64,000 nucleotides of DNA from Auricularia sp. M13 (taxonomy: Eukaryota > Basidiomycota > Agaricomycetes > Auriculariales > Auriculariaceae): contig CM073201.1 in the NCBI GenBank assembly GCA_037042915.1, positions 3,534,001 to 3,598,000 on the forward strand. Direction: 5' to 3'. Below the pieces are notes generated by a model that was not told the DNA's origin, did no database searches, and worked only from the letters and a program-made list of their open reading frames with translations. Position numbers and translations under genes: made by a program. Below, piece by piece: positions 21,727-32,676 of the stretch; position 1 is the first letter of the stretch, and each line of letters begins with the position of its first letter.

Positions 21727-23803
21727 ATGCAAACGACGCTCGAGCACGCAGGACAGCTGCTTATCATCAGTCTGCCTTCCGACGATTCCTACGGGCGAGG
21801 AGCAAGTGCTACGGTATTGCGTGGAACGGCTGTGACAGGAGCAGGAATCGAATATCTGGCGCTCAAGGTCTATCCTTCGTTGATTAGTCCCACCGAAAAA
21901 GAGGTATGTAGCGGGTCGTTGTGATATCGGCGCTGGCTCATCCAGGCCTTCTGCTGCATAGCTTCTCCACCGCGAGATCGACGTTTGGCGGAAAATCTGT
22001 CATGGCAGAATTCTGCGCTTTTTTGGTCAATGCACATTAGGTTCCAATCAAGTCGCACTCGTTTCCCCGTTCATGAAGAACGGCAACATGTGCCAATATC
22101 TGAAATTGAATCCCGCCAGCGACCGACTCAAACTCGTACGTGGGCTTGTGCATTGACGCTGTGACCTTTAGTCTCACTCGGAATTGTAGTTGATTCAGGT
22201 CGCGGAGGGCTTGCAGTACCTTCACGACGATGCCGGGGTTGTACATGGCGACATCAAGGGCGTGAGAACTTCGTGTCCACCTCTCGTACTGGTACTGAGC
22301 TGCATCTCATACAGGAGAATGTTCTTATATGTGATCAAGGCAACGCTCTTCTCGCGGACTTCGGCTTGAGCACTTTAGTTGATGCGACGGACAACCCCAC
22401 TGCCACGCACATCCGACAGCGCATGACCTTGCGCTTCAGCGCCCCAGAACTTCTCATGGACGATGCATCCCATGAGAGTCCCTCCGACCACGAGATGCGA
22501 ATTCTGCGCTCAAAGACTACGTACAGCGACATCTTCGCATTTGGCATGCTAATTTATCAGGTGAGTCGTGACGCATTGGACGTTAGACTATGTATGGTAC
22601 ACTGGTAATTTTCACTCTAGATCTACACAGATAAACCGCCGTGGCCAGGCGCGAGAGATTTACAAGTTGTGTCTACTATCGTCAAGGGCGAGCTTCCTCC
22701 CCGCCCGATGTCGGGCGTTACAGGACGTCGCTTCTGTGACCCCACGTGGGCCTTCTGCGAACGGTGTTGGGCGATGGACCCTGCGATCCGCCCAACCATC
22801 ATCGAGTCGCTTGAGACGCTGCAGAAGTTAGGGAAGGTGCGCTGTCCGTCTTCTCTCATAATCAATAGCATCATGCTTAAAGGCTGCACGCGTCAAGACA
22901 AACTTGAATCCGTTCGCACCCGCGTTCCAAATGGATATGGGTCGTTTCCGAACCCCAATTCGCATACAAACTGCCATCGTTGTGCCCCCCACGCTCAACC
23001 CTCAAGCAGCAGCGTTTACTCCACGACCTACTGGGCACACTATTATTCCAACGCAACTAAAAAGTGGTTGCAGTGACTCCTTTACGCCAGCCAGCGCAGC
23101 TCACTGACCGATCTCAGGAGCGCAGACTTCGCCGTCGCTAAATGCGACGGCGGCCGTCTTCGCGCCGCGAGCCACACCAATATCGCCACCAGCACTTCAT
23201 GTTCCCTCGAAACCAGCTCTAGACCCCCATGCGGCGCCTTTCACTCCTCGCGCCTCGCCCGTCTCCACTCACGACGCCGACGGAGATCGTCCATCAGTAA
23301 CGTCAACCCAACCTGCGAATCGACCTCAGTTCCAGATGAACGGAGGCGCCGCCGTCTTCGTGCCACGCGGCGGCCCGGCGTCAAGTCCACCGCCCACGCG
23401 GCCTCAGCTCAACATATCGGCACCAATATTCGTCCCACAGCGCCCGCCGCCGTTGACACTTCCGCCGACCATCGAGTGCGACACCCCGGCCGCAACTCCC
23501 GAGCTGGTCGAAGACGGCCCGTCCACTGGCAGCACGCCGTCCACGCCGTCGACGGGACCGACAACACCATCTCCCAGCCGGACATCCTCTGAATCTGAGG
23601 CCTCCATGTTTAACATCGATGCCAAGCCGTCTGTCCCGCAGCATGCGATTCCTCATGATCACTGGCACCGGGCGTCCCACAACGAGTCGGACGAGAGCGA
23701 TCGAATGGCTACGGTAATCTACTGCAATTCCCCCGCGATCGTCCAAGTCTCACGCCTCCCTCTGATTCAGATGCGCGCCATTGCCTATGCGTTGATATTC
23801 TAG
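21727..23803 (+). CDS. TKL-like protein kinase with a C-terminal array of PAM2-like motifs
   Basis: Exons 21727-21903, 21962-22135, 22190-22261, 22315-22560, 22621-22836, 22898-23063 and 23118-23803 give 578 aa. Kinase domain, about residues 15-295: glycine loop GRGASATV (23-30), ALKVY with K47, catalytic HGDIKGEN (136-143, the HGD form of HRD), DFG at 156-158, APEL, and IYTDKPPWPG. The residues needed for catalysis are present. The tail carries six copies of a motif resembling PAM2 (x-L-N-P-x-A-x-x-F-x-P), for example TLNPQAAAFTPR (327-338), SLNATAAVFAPR (357-368) and ALDPHAAPFTPR (384-395). PAM2 binds the MLLE domain of poly(A)-binding protein, so the kinase may act on mRNPs. The end is Ser/Thr/Pro-rich and probably disordered. 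Confidence 0.8.
22898..23440 (+). repeat. Six-copy PAM2-like peptide repeat in the kinase tail
   Basis: Copies at 22898-22933 (TNLNPFAPAFQM), 22991-23026 (TLNPQAAAFTPR), 23135-23170 (SLNATAAVFAPR), 23216-23251 (ALDPHAAPFTPR), 23333-23368 (QMNGGAAVFVPR) and 23405-23440 (QLNISAPIFVPQ). The invariant positions are L/M, N/D, A and F; Pro after F-x is missing only in copy 1. Copy 2 matches the remembered PAM2 consensus at every key position. Spacers are Pro/Ser/Thr-rich and unrelated to each other, so only the motif is conserved. Confidence 0.7.
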
Positions 23804-24186
23804 AGTCGAACAGACGGCGTCTCATACCCGCACCAAAGTTGTATGTATATACCACAGTGACTGAGTCAGTCATGCCCTTCACGCTCATGAAGCTCTGCCA
23901 TTATTTCCCAGCTCCTCAAGCGCAAACTATCGATTGAGACTCAGAGTCTGAGGCAACGCCAGCATGCCATTACCCCAAAAATCAACAGAAGAAAGAGAGA
24001 AAGCCACAGACGTGTGTGCGCGCGTATGTACAAGTGTAGTTCGAGCTGGCGAGGAGAGATAGACGAGGGAGGAGATATAGAGGATACAAATATGTAGATA
24101 TGTAAGTGCAGCTCTACCGATCAGTAGCACAGCAGAGTCCGAGGTGCAGTCAACTCTAAGAGCGGGGGCGGGGGCGGCAGCCCGTC
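23804..24186. other. Intergenic region between convergent genes
   Basis: 3' flanks of the kinase (+) and the phosphoesterase (-). No gene was recognised. Confidence 0.4.
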
Positions 24187-26921
24187 TCACCACGCCGTCA
24201 AGAGCGCCAACACAGCCCACAGCGCCAGCGCAGGCCACAGCGTGCCCCACAGCACGCGCCACCACCGCACACCCGCACCTGGTCGCGTGGACGTAGTCAT
24301 TTTCTCGCTGAGCGTCAGCTCGCCGCGCCTCCCCCCACCGCCGCCCGCACCCGCCAGCATGCGCCGCACGCGCGCGAGCACCCGCTCGAGCGGCGACACG
24401 CGCCGCACGGGCGCAGCCGCGACGCGCTTCGCGCCCGGCGCGGGGAGGAAGCTCGCGGCGTCCTCGACGTCCGCCAGCGGGCTCACGGGGCTCATCGCGT
24501 CGTTCGCCCCCGGCGCTGGTGCGGGCGGGTGCAGCGTGAGCCCCAGCCCGACGGGCCCCTCGTCCTGCGGGAGCAAGATGCTGGAGTGCATCAGCGGCGT
24601 GCCCGGGCGCGAGTGCGCGCGGAAATTCGCGAGGTTGAACGGCGTGTGCGGCGGCGACGCCGCGCCCGCGCCCGCGACGTCGAACGCCGAGCTCGCGGCG
24701 GACCACAGCGGCGGCGGCACCGCGCTGCGCGCCTTGGACGCGGACGGGCGGACGTACGCCGCCCAGAGGCTCGCGCCCAGCGCCAGCGCGGCGAGCGGGA
24801 GGTACGCGCGCCAGTACAGCGCGCGCGTGTCGGGCATGAAGCACGGCGCGTCGCGCGCGCCGTCGCGCGAGCTCAGCGCGAGCAGCTGGAACCCCGGCCG
24901 CCGGATGCCGCGCGCGAGCGCGAACGCCTTCACGCTCACCTCGCGCACCTCCCCGCCCGCCGCGTCCTGCCCGTGGTGCGCGATCTCGCAGTAGTCCATA
25001 TCGTCCGCGCTCAGAATCAGCACGGGCCGCAAATGCCGCAGCACGAACGCCGTCGTCTGCTTCCCCACGAGATTCTGGTACCCGCGCCCCACGCCGCGCC
25101 GGATGCCTCCTCGGCGTTCGCGCAGGGGGCCGCAGCTCGCGGAATCCGGGCGCGCGAGCGGGATGTGCGAGAAGAGGACCACGCGCTCCTCGCGCTCGCG
25201 CGGGCTGAAATGCTTGACGAACTCGATCGCGCCGCCCTTCGGCCCCGGCCAGTCGTCGAACTCGGCCTCGGCGCCGAACCGCCGGTAGTCCTCCTCGACG
25301 AGCCCCGGCGCGTCCAGGAAGACGAGCGTGTGGTTCCCGACGCGCGCCGCGTGGTTCGGCGGCTGGGCGAACGCTGAGGGCGAGGAGAAGCGCTGGCGGG
25401 CGAGCGCGGAGAACGCTGCGCTGTCGCCTAGGCCGACGTCGCGGTTGCCGACGACGTAGAAGGGTTGTGTGCGCGCTGGGAGCGGGAATGTGCGTTTGAA
25501 GCGTTGAGCATAAACCGTATATCTGAAAGAGTGTTAGCAACCCAGTAGGCAAAGAGCAAGCTAAAAGCAAGTGGAGTATCGTGCGCCGCGCGGGGGTTCT
25601 TCGGTGCGCACAGTGGCGCTGCGGGCAGCGCAAAGCAAAGCAGGAAGGCAAAGTGCACGAGCACGAGCGCGTTCTGCGTGGCGGCACAAGGCAAAGGCGA
25701 GCGTCTTTGCGCGCGGAACACCAGTCACTTGCTGCGCAGCGAAGGCACCGCGCACTCCTGCTCGCCAGCCTGCACAACCTGGCGAGCTAAGGCGGCGACG
25801 CTGTAGCCAGCGGCCGACTGGTCGCAGTCCACGCGCAGCGCGTCCATGGGCGCACACAGGAAGCAGACCCGTGCCATTGCGCGCTCTGCGCCACTGGTAG
25901 ACCACTGCGAGCAGGTGCGGCACGGCTAGCTATAACACGCGCGTCGCGCACGCGCCATACAGCCCAGTTCCACGCGTTCTGCGCGTCGAGCAGCTCGCCT
26001 TTCTGACCAGCAGAAGGCGCGCGTCGTCAACAGAAAGCGCGCGAGGTCCATGCGCGAGTGCCCAAGTTGCGCCAAGGTGCCGTCTTGCGAGCAGGCGTCG
26101 GCCATATCCACGCGCATGCGCTGGACACGCTATGGGCTAGCTCGCGCAGAACGCAGCTGGACGTAGCTCGCCGTTCCGACGGGCAGCAAGCGCGCAGAGA
26201 GCGCGCCCGTAGCCAGCGTCGATGCGGGAAACGTGACACGCAGACTTCTGTGCGTTCCACGGCAGGCCGAGCTCGCGGCGACGGTATCAGCGTGCAGACG
26301 ATGCGCATGTGCTAGACGAGCCAACCCGTCAACCCGCCGTAGCTGCCAACACACGCTTTCCGATATGCGGCGCGCTGATATGGGTTATGTAGATGGTAAT
26401 GAAGGGTCGCCGAGCCGCTGTTCTGCAAAGTCTGCGCTTCCAGACCGCGACTACCAGCAGTTCAAACTGCTAGCGCGACGGCGCCCGGCGAGTTTAAAGC
26501 GGCGAGAGCATGCCAGTAGCCCCCGCATGATACGAACGAAGTATCCGGAATGAAAATAAAAACGCAGGACTTACTCTTCATCTGAGCGGACGAACCGTCC
26601 GTCGTCGAGCATATCGCCCAGAAACACCACCGCGTCCGCATTGAACCGTCGTACAGCGCTCCAGCTGCGTCTTAAATGCAAGTCGGCGACGAGCCTGGAT
26701 ATTCGCTCGCTGATTCCGGCGTAGAACTCGATGAACTGGACGTCGGCGACGACGAGCACGTGCGCGGCGCCGGCGGGCCCGGGCCAGGAGCAGCGGAGGG
26801 ACGCGAGCCGGAAGACGAGCAGCTCGGTCCAGAGCACGGCGAGGAGCGCGAGGCAGCGCAGCGTGTGCAGCACGCCCGCGCGCGTGCGCAGGTGCGCCGG
26901 GACGGCGAGGCGGCGCCGCAT
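24187..26921 (-). CDS. Ted1/Cdc1-type calcineurin-like phosphoesterase (membrane)
   Basis: Exon 1 (26575-26921) and exon 2 (24187-25522) give 560 aa across a 1,052-bp intron with a GTAAGT donor and TTTCAG acceptor. An N-terminal membrane segment is followed by HVLVVAD (54-60), FLGDMLDDGR (100-109), GNRD (141-144), VVLFSHIPLARP and ILSADDMDYCEIAH, the metallophosphoesterase signature set. Two C-terminal hydrophobic segments follow (YWRAYLPLAALALGASLWAA and WWRVLWGTLWPALALWAVL). Ted1/Cdc1/PGAP5 proteins remodel ethanolamine-phosphate on GPI anchors in the ER-Golgi, which is the likely role. The last motif reads SADDMDYC where I expect S-G-D-D-H-D-Y-C, so a metal-ligand histidine seems to be Met. 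The region between the catalytic part and the final membrane segment is disordered. Confidence 0.75.
25523..26574 (-). other. 1,052-bp GC-rich intron in the phosphoesterase gene
   Basis: The flanking exons join in frame (…RSDEE | YTVYAQRF…) with consensus splice sites, so this is an intron, roughly 20 times the usual size here. It is dominated by GCGC, GCAAAG and CAGC words and poor in T on the + strand. It contains no convincing ORF. It resembles the open-ended intron at 1-1018; both contain GCAAAGCAAAG. Confidence 0.7.
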
Positions 26922-28007
26922 GGCAGTGGTGAAGGAGCGTCGGCGTTGACGGGCCGTCGCGTCGGGGTTGAAGAGAGGAGCGCGGCGCTATCGCAGCGGC
27001 GAGCCGAGTACGTGCACGTTGGGTGCAGACGAGGAGAGAGCAGGCGCCGCCGTCGTGCAAGATTGTGAGCTTGAAGCTTGACACGTTCGACCCCGTCGGC
27101 CGGGCCGCGCCGTTTGCTCCCGCCGTCCACCGCCCTTCGTCTCGTCCCATTTTAGCAGCTTTCCCTCCCTTGCCGGCATTAGAGCGAGGGCCCAAAGGCG
27201 CCAGACCACTTGATACTGCCATTTCGCAGTTTTCAGTCCGTTCGTCCTGGTTTTGCCGCCCACGTTCATTCAACACCTATGAAATTCCTCCTGAACTCAG
27301 TCGAAAGATCGCCCAAATCGTCGATCCCAGGCACAGCGCTCCGGAGAACCCGCCGTCTCAAGTCGACGCTGTGCCGGTTAGACGCTAACAACGTCAAACC
27401 AGTTGAACGCTCGGTCCCGCGACGGATCGTCAGGGCCCCTCATACAAAAAGGAACTTCTGGCTGCTGCCTGGTATCTCAGTATTGCCATCTCTCACTAGA
27501 TGGAGGGAGGTCCCTCTGTTTAACGCGTGTCATTCGGCATCGCTGTGTATGTTCTACAGGCAAACTATCCCCTCGAGCGTCATTCGACCGTGAAGCTCAT
27601 AATGGATTGATTGATTGAGTGTCTGAAGCTGACGATATCGCCTCGTTCCACTTCGTATGGCAGAGAATCCACATTGCTCGCGGCGCGTGCGTTCGACATG
27701 GACGAGTGGGCGGGCGGGGCGGGGGGCGTCTGATCTGAGCTTGGTCCAGTGATAAGTACAGTAGGTTACAGTAGGTAACACGTTGCCGGTGGAACATTGA
27801 TTGGGCTTGGCTCGGGCCCACTTCCTGCAACAGAAGACACGCTTGTGTATAGTTACGTTATCTGGAAGCTCGAGCGGAACGAACATCGGAGTCCGAGATA
27901 CGTGGCCCAAACGTGTTTGATCCCGCGCGGAAGTTACGAGGACTCTTGCCTTGTACCTTTCACCCGTGCCGTGCTACAAGCTCCCGCGTGCCTCCCAGCG
28001 GTGTGCT
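26922..28007. other. Intergenic / promoter region
   Basis: Divergent upstream space for the phosphoesterase (-) and the 28008 gene (+). Short ORFs on both strands have no motifs. Confidence 0.4.
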
Positions 28008-29738
28008 ATGCCCATCGTTGAATCCCCAACATTTCTCGATTGGCCACCTCTGGCTTATGAGAACCAAGTATATGGCCATTTCGTTCTATTTCGTTTCGAT
28101 AACCTCGCGTCTGTCGCCATACTCGACGACGAAGAAGCCTCGCGCGCTGCATCGCTCCTACCCCAAGATTGGTATCTTGGCCTTGTATTGAAGGTGATGT
28201 CTGCTTTCTTTTTTTGTCCGCATCACTGAACCCCATGCAGCCAGGTTCTTTCCACTTGCGCAACACGGTCGGCACGCCGTTACTGGATTTCCACATTTAT
28301 TTGCTTGGTGTAGGGCCAGCTGACCCCATCTCCGCCTGCATTCCCATTACCCCGGCTCCCCGACTCGCAGACGATCATCCACCGATAGAGTTGCCTGCCT
28401 CCCTCCCGTGGCCGAACCTCTACGTGCACTCGTACCACGCCATTAAGGCCGTCATCAGCCGTATTCACTTTGGGGACGATTATTTTCCAGCCTCTCTCAC
28501 TGAAGAGCAACAACTGGCACTGATGGATACTGTGACAAATGATATCGACCACAGATACGACGCTGCCAGGGAGGCGGCGGCTCGGTCGGCAATTGTACAG
28601 TCAAGTCCGGACAACGAGACCAACTACACGGTGTCTGATTCCGACAGCGAAGAAAGCGATTCCGACGTTTTTATGCTTTCGGACGAGGCGCAGTCGCTCA
28701 CGGCGATATATCAAAGGCGTTACAACTACGGCGAACTGTGGCTGGACCCTACTGCATGTCCTGGATTGCCGGTAGACCCTGCGGCTTCGGAAGAGATGTT
28801 CAGGAGGCTCCACGAGTACGTCTTTCCAGGCCGGTCGTCTGATTCCTCACCCCGCACAGAATAGGACGGGAATGGTATGAACGAAAACTCGAGGAGGCGA
28901 GGGCAAGACGGCCCCAGAGAACCAGGGAATGGATTGAAGCGGTCGAGAATGCCAGTGCAGGGTCGTCCCGGAAAAGGTACGCAGAGACTGAGGCTGGGTA
29001 ATGCTGCATTCAGATTTTCCATAGCATTCGCAAGGGCGATATCGGCGTTTCGCTGGGCGGCGACGACAGCTTACCGGAGGACGCCGTCGATTCGCGTCTT
29101 GAACAACTTGAATGCGCGTTCTTCCCACTAGGACCAACTACGACCGTTATGCTGATGTGGATCGCCGCCGCCTCTGAAGCTCTTTGAGCCAACGACCATT
29201 GCACAGGCGTCCTTCGACCAACAAGCTGGCGAAGATTCAGTCGTGATTGCCCATGCAGCAAAACATGGCGGTGAACGTGCAAATACGCCCACCACTTCAG
29301 ACGCGCTAGGCTCCCGTGCACAATTTCAGCCTCCACAAGCGACTCCGGTTGAGTGTTCTAGAGGTTCGCTCTATATGCCAAACATTGGTAGTCCTGCTTA
29401 TGGGCTTGCACACGTTCCACCGTCGGCAGATATCACGAAGGCTCCAACCGAGCAACGTGCCCTGGGTATCATTACGGACACGGGCACGCCCTCTATCACT
29501 ACCAACGCAATATCGTCCCAGCCATTGCCTGCCAAAAGATCGAGCATCGGTATGTCCAATTAAAAGCCTTTCCATCCAGCCACTGACTTTTGCAGTCCCT
29601 AACTGGCTAGTCTCCGCGAAACGAACTACAGTCAGCTCGCTTCGCTCCATGATTGCACACGTCAAGGCTCGGACGCCGCACGTCTCCGTGAGCGTCACTG
29701 TGCGCCGGCGGGAGCGCGTGTCTGGAGTGCAAGCATAG
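28008..29738 (+). CDS. Unknown multi-exon protein
   Basis: Exons 28008-28193, 28241-28815, 28860-28976, 29025-about 29145, about 29180-29549 and 29596-29738 keep one frame of about 503 aa. It starts MPIVESPTFLDWPPLAYE, continues DWYLGLVLK, SFHLRNTVGTPLLDFHIYLL and the acidic run NYTVSDSDSEESDSDVFM, has a charged stretch EWYERKLEEARARRPQRTRE, and ends VTVRRRERVSGVQA. The junction near 29146-29179 is the weak point, since it implies a 34-bp intron. I recognise no domain. The acidic Ser-rich segment is a probable CK2-type phosphorylation region, and the Lys/Arg-rich coil and tail suggest a nuclear protein. Codon continuity across the other introns is the main support. Confidence 0.5.
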
Positions 29739-30302
29739 GCGCTACGGCATGCAGCACTGCTATTCGTCATAATCGGGTTTCCTTAGTCGTATTGCTGTGC
29801 TTTGCCCGTTTGCGCTGTCCAAGTCTTCCTTTCTCTCGTCACCACGGTTTGAATGAACGTCTACTCATCCATGAGCGTACTACATAGACCGTCCCTTCGC
29901 CGGAACGAGGGCAGCGTCCGAGGAGCCATTGTGGAGCACGAGAAGAGGGACTTGAAGCTAAGCAGTGACTCAAGCTGAGTTCAGTAGTACAAATCCTACT
30001 TGAGGAGAAATTGGTCGTATTGCCGGTCAAGTCCTTCCTAAGTACCGATGCTCGCGATCGCAACTCGCAGCTCTAGGCATTAGCTGCGTTTACTCTCAGT
30101 GCTGGGCAGCCGGAACGACCTATGCATGGGACAGAAACACGGAACGCGCTTCGACTGGACCGTTTCGATACGCTAGATATATCATATATATGTAGATACT
30201 GTACCAGTTCCAACTTCACAATTCCAGCCCATCTTTAATAACAGGCTTCTAAGTTGGAAGACCTCGCAAACTCGAAAGAGCGGCATCCGCTGCTCTCGGT
30301 GT
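29739..30302. other. Intergenic region upstream of the SINE
   Basis: No coding exon or RNA gene was recognised. AT-rich stretches lie around 30170-30240. Confidence 0.4.
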
Positions 30303-30316
30303 AAGGTTCACCAGAT

Positions 30317-30319
<3 letters not shown>
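30303..30319. repeat. Target-site duplication of the SINE (left copy)
   Basis: AAGGTTCACCAGATCTC directly precedes the poly-T and is identical to 30728-30744 on the other side. Confidence 0.88.
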
Positions 30320-30347
<28 letters not shown>

Positions 30348-30727
30348 GGTGGTGTACCACTCGGGGCCTGTCTCATGAGATGAGTGCCAGCCGAGGGCCG
30401 GATGCCGAAGCACCCTACCGCGGTGTCCTCAGTCACTGTAGTGGAGGACAGCGCCCGGAACATCTCCTCGGCCGACTGTGCTCGAAGAGGAAATCCGGAC
30501 CGGTGAGAGAATGCGCCTTATGCACGCCGGGGACCAAACCGGCAGTGTGAGGCTCTGACCCCGGCCCTTTCGGGCCGTTGAGTCCCTACTCACTAAACTC
30601 TCACCGCGGACTTATCACATGTGCTGGTCAACTGCACAGTGGAGGGCTGGGCCTTGAACCAGTGACCTTTGGAGTCGTGCTCAGAGCCTGGTCAAGTGAG
30701 GTCTGCCGCTAGACCACCCAGTCCCCC
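30320..30727 (-). mobile_element. tRNA-derived SINE retrotransposon
   Basis: The element is 408 bp, inserted in minus orientation. On its own strand the 5' head (30640-30727) contains an A-box-like TGGTCTAGCGG and a B box GGTTCAAGGCC, the internal RNA polymerase III promoter of a tRNA-like gene. Its 3' end is a 28-nt poly(A), seen as T at 30320-30347. The element is flanked by a perfect 17-bp direct repeat, AAGGTTCACCAGATCTC, at 30303-30319 and 30728-30744. It has no ORF and would depend on a LINE reverse transcriptase in trans. The intact poly(A) and identical duplications suggest a recent insertion. Confidence 0.88.
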
Positions 30728-30744
30728 AAGGTTCACCAGATCTC
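30728..30744. repeat. Target-site duplication of the SINE (right copy)
   Basis: AAGGTTCACCAGATCTC directly follows the tRNA-like head and is identical to 30303-30319. Confidence 0.88.
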
Positions 30745-31303
30745 AATCCAGCTAATCCTTGCGGTATTGATTTCTTGAAGCGCGGTGCGCGTCACTCGAG
30801 TCGTGAGTGGCGGAATACCTCCGTGTTCAAGAAGTTCTGGGGAGCTCCGACACTGAGCTCTCTGCTTATATATGTACAAAATTGAGGCTATGTAGTAAAT
30901 GACTTGCCCGTGACTCAGGCCTGACTCGGGGTACGATGAGCAACAGCAGTGCCTCGAAGGCAACAGTGCTGCCGCAAAAATTCGAATCCTTACACTCGGA
31001 CTGGCTTTCCAACGCGCTACGTTGAAATTTGAATGTCGGATAGGTGAATAATGCAGGGTAAAGATGCGGTTGTCCGGGATTGCGGAAGTTACTCTAAGAG
31101 CGACAGATCTGGGCGGAGATGTCGCGTCAGTCGGAGTTGAAACGATCACATTTTCTTCTTGCTCGAAGTCCGAACACGTGCTTCGCGTCGCGCACCCGTT
31201 CGGAAAGGCTCGTTTCTTCTCCAAAATGCTCAACAGAACTTAGTCGCCTGCACTAGCCGGACACGTACTCTTTATAAGTTACAACAAACGACACCAAAAC
31301 CGT
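30745..31303. other. Intergenic region downstream of the SINE
   Basis: A minus ORF (30733-31233) has no motif and starts inside the SINE duplication, so it is not called. Nothing else was seen. Confidence 0.4.
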
Positions 31304-32203
31304 CTAAGCGCCGGTGCCAGCAACCGCCAGCGGCAGGCCGAAATCGACCGTCATGCCAGGCGTAAACCATATCCCAAACGACCGGATATCCAAGCGCGGG
31401 AACCTAACGCCGTCCGTGTACTCTCCAGGCGCGATGATGGCTTTCGCACCCTCGCCAGGCGGCGGCGCCGGCTCCCACCACACGAGCTTGATCAGCCCCC
31501 GGGTGTCCAGCTCGACGGCCTTCCACTCCGTCGTGCCGACCTCCTCGGGACGGTCCGCCGGCCCTGGCGGCAGCGGCGGGTGCGGGCTGGGCGGCACGCG
31601 CAGCCAGCGCGTCGTGAACGGCACCGCTGGGAGGAAGCGCTGCGGCGTCGCGATGGCGGCGAAGAACGGCGCGTCGTCGCCTGCGTAGTAATCGAATACT
31701 TCGATCTGCGTCCTGTTCGTTGAACCGAGAGGCGTAAAGCGGAATTTGGCGAGGTGTTTGGGTACGTTCCAGTTTTTCCGGCCTGTTCTCGACTGACGTT
31801 AGCTGCAGAGTAACATATGAAGGAGTGACCACCGACCGTTGTATACCGACGCGGCGCTCGAGACGTAGATGCGCGTGATACTGTTCGCCCTGCCGCCGGA
31901 GGGCGTCTCGAACTCGCCCGGCACGTATATCAGCTCGTCGTACGGCCCTGCGCGGCGCAGTAAATCCACCATCCGCGTTCTGTAAAACCAGACGCACGCA
32001 CCCACGGGGCTCGCCGTATACCGCACGATCCACACAGTCCCCAGCCCGCCGAGGAACTTTCGCGTCGGGCCGCCCTCGCCGGGCGCGTAGGCGGCGGGCG
32101 GGACGGATTTCAAGGGCTTCAGCAGCATCCAGTACGTCTCGCCCTCTAGATGCCATGGTGCCGGTGCATCTGGGAACTGCGGCGGCTGCGGCGGCGACGA
32201 CAT
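31304..32203 (-). CDS. ADC-like protein 2
   Basis: Exons 32002-32203, 31837-31947 and 31304-31782 encode 263 aa. Segments: FPDAPAPWHLEGETYWMLLK, GTVWIVRYTASPVG, GPYDELIYVPGEFETPSGG, NWNVPKHLAKFRFTP, PFFAAIATPQRFLPAVPF, IKLVWWEPAP and SFGIWFTPGM. Both introns are 54 bp, and neither contains an in-frame stop in one continuation, so intron retention would give a longer protein for the first one. Exon 2 is 111 nt as in the other copies. It is divergently arranged with 7TM-3, 473 bp away. Confidence 0.75.
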
Positions 32204-32676
32204 GGTGCAGGAGAAAGACAGGAACGTGACCCCTGGCTCCGTCGGGATACTTCGAATTCTCGGAATGATCTTCCCGCGTCCCGTCAGGCATGATCATCTG
32301 TCAGTGTCGAGGGCTCATCAAGATTGCTGCGGTCGGTGCTGCGATGCTGACAATGACATCGACGAGGAAGGGCTCGCCTTGATCGCGCTGGTGCGGCCTG
32401 CTTGCTTGCCTATGCGCGCTGGGTGGTACGTACCCACCCAGCAAACGGTGTCTTGCAACTGAATGTAGATCACGGCGGACCTCAGGTACAGTCAACCGCG
32501 GAGAATGCCTTAGCAATCCTCCTGTTATCACGAGATGATCCTTCGGCACCGGATCCCATTGCTTCGCCTTGCACGAGATGACGATACCTAATCTTGCCTG
32601 AAAAGTATCCTGCCTCGCGGATCTGTGCGTACCTCTGGCCGCGTACCACCTTCGACCATCGACCATCCAGCGCGCC
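32204..32676. other. Intergenic region between ADC-like 2 and 7TM-3
   Basis: Shared upstream region of two divergent genes. A short inverted stretch around CTGGGTGGTACGTACCACCC-like sequence (about 32420-32440) could form a hairpin. No gene was recognised. Confidence 0.35.

Noticed and set aside
24529-25377. 282-codon + strand ORF opposite the phosphoesterase
   Set aside because: Antisense shadow with Arg-rich low-complexity translation.
23927-25777. 616-codon minus-strand ORF over the phosphoesterase
   Set aside because: Arg/Ala-rich shadow frame caused by GC-rich third positions; the metallophosphoesterase motifs are in the other frame.
30603-30727. Possible functional tRNA gene
   Set aside because: A and B boxes are present, but the stretch is fused to a SINE body with poly(A) and target-site duplication, and I could not fold a convincing cloverleaf.
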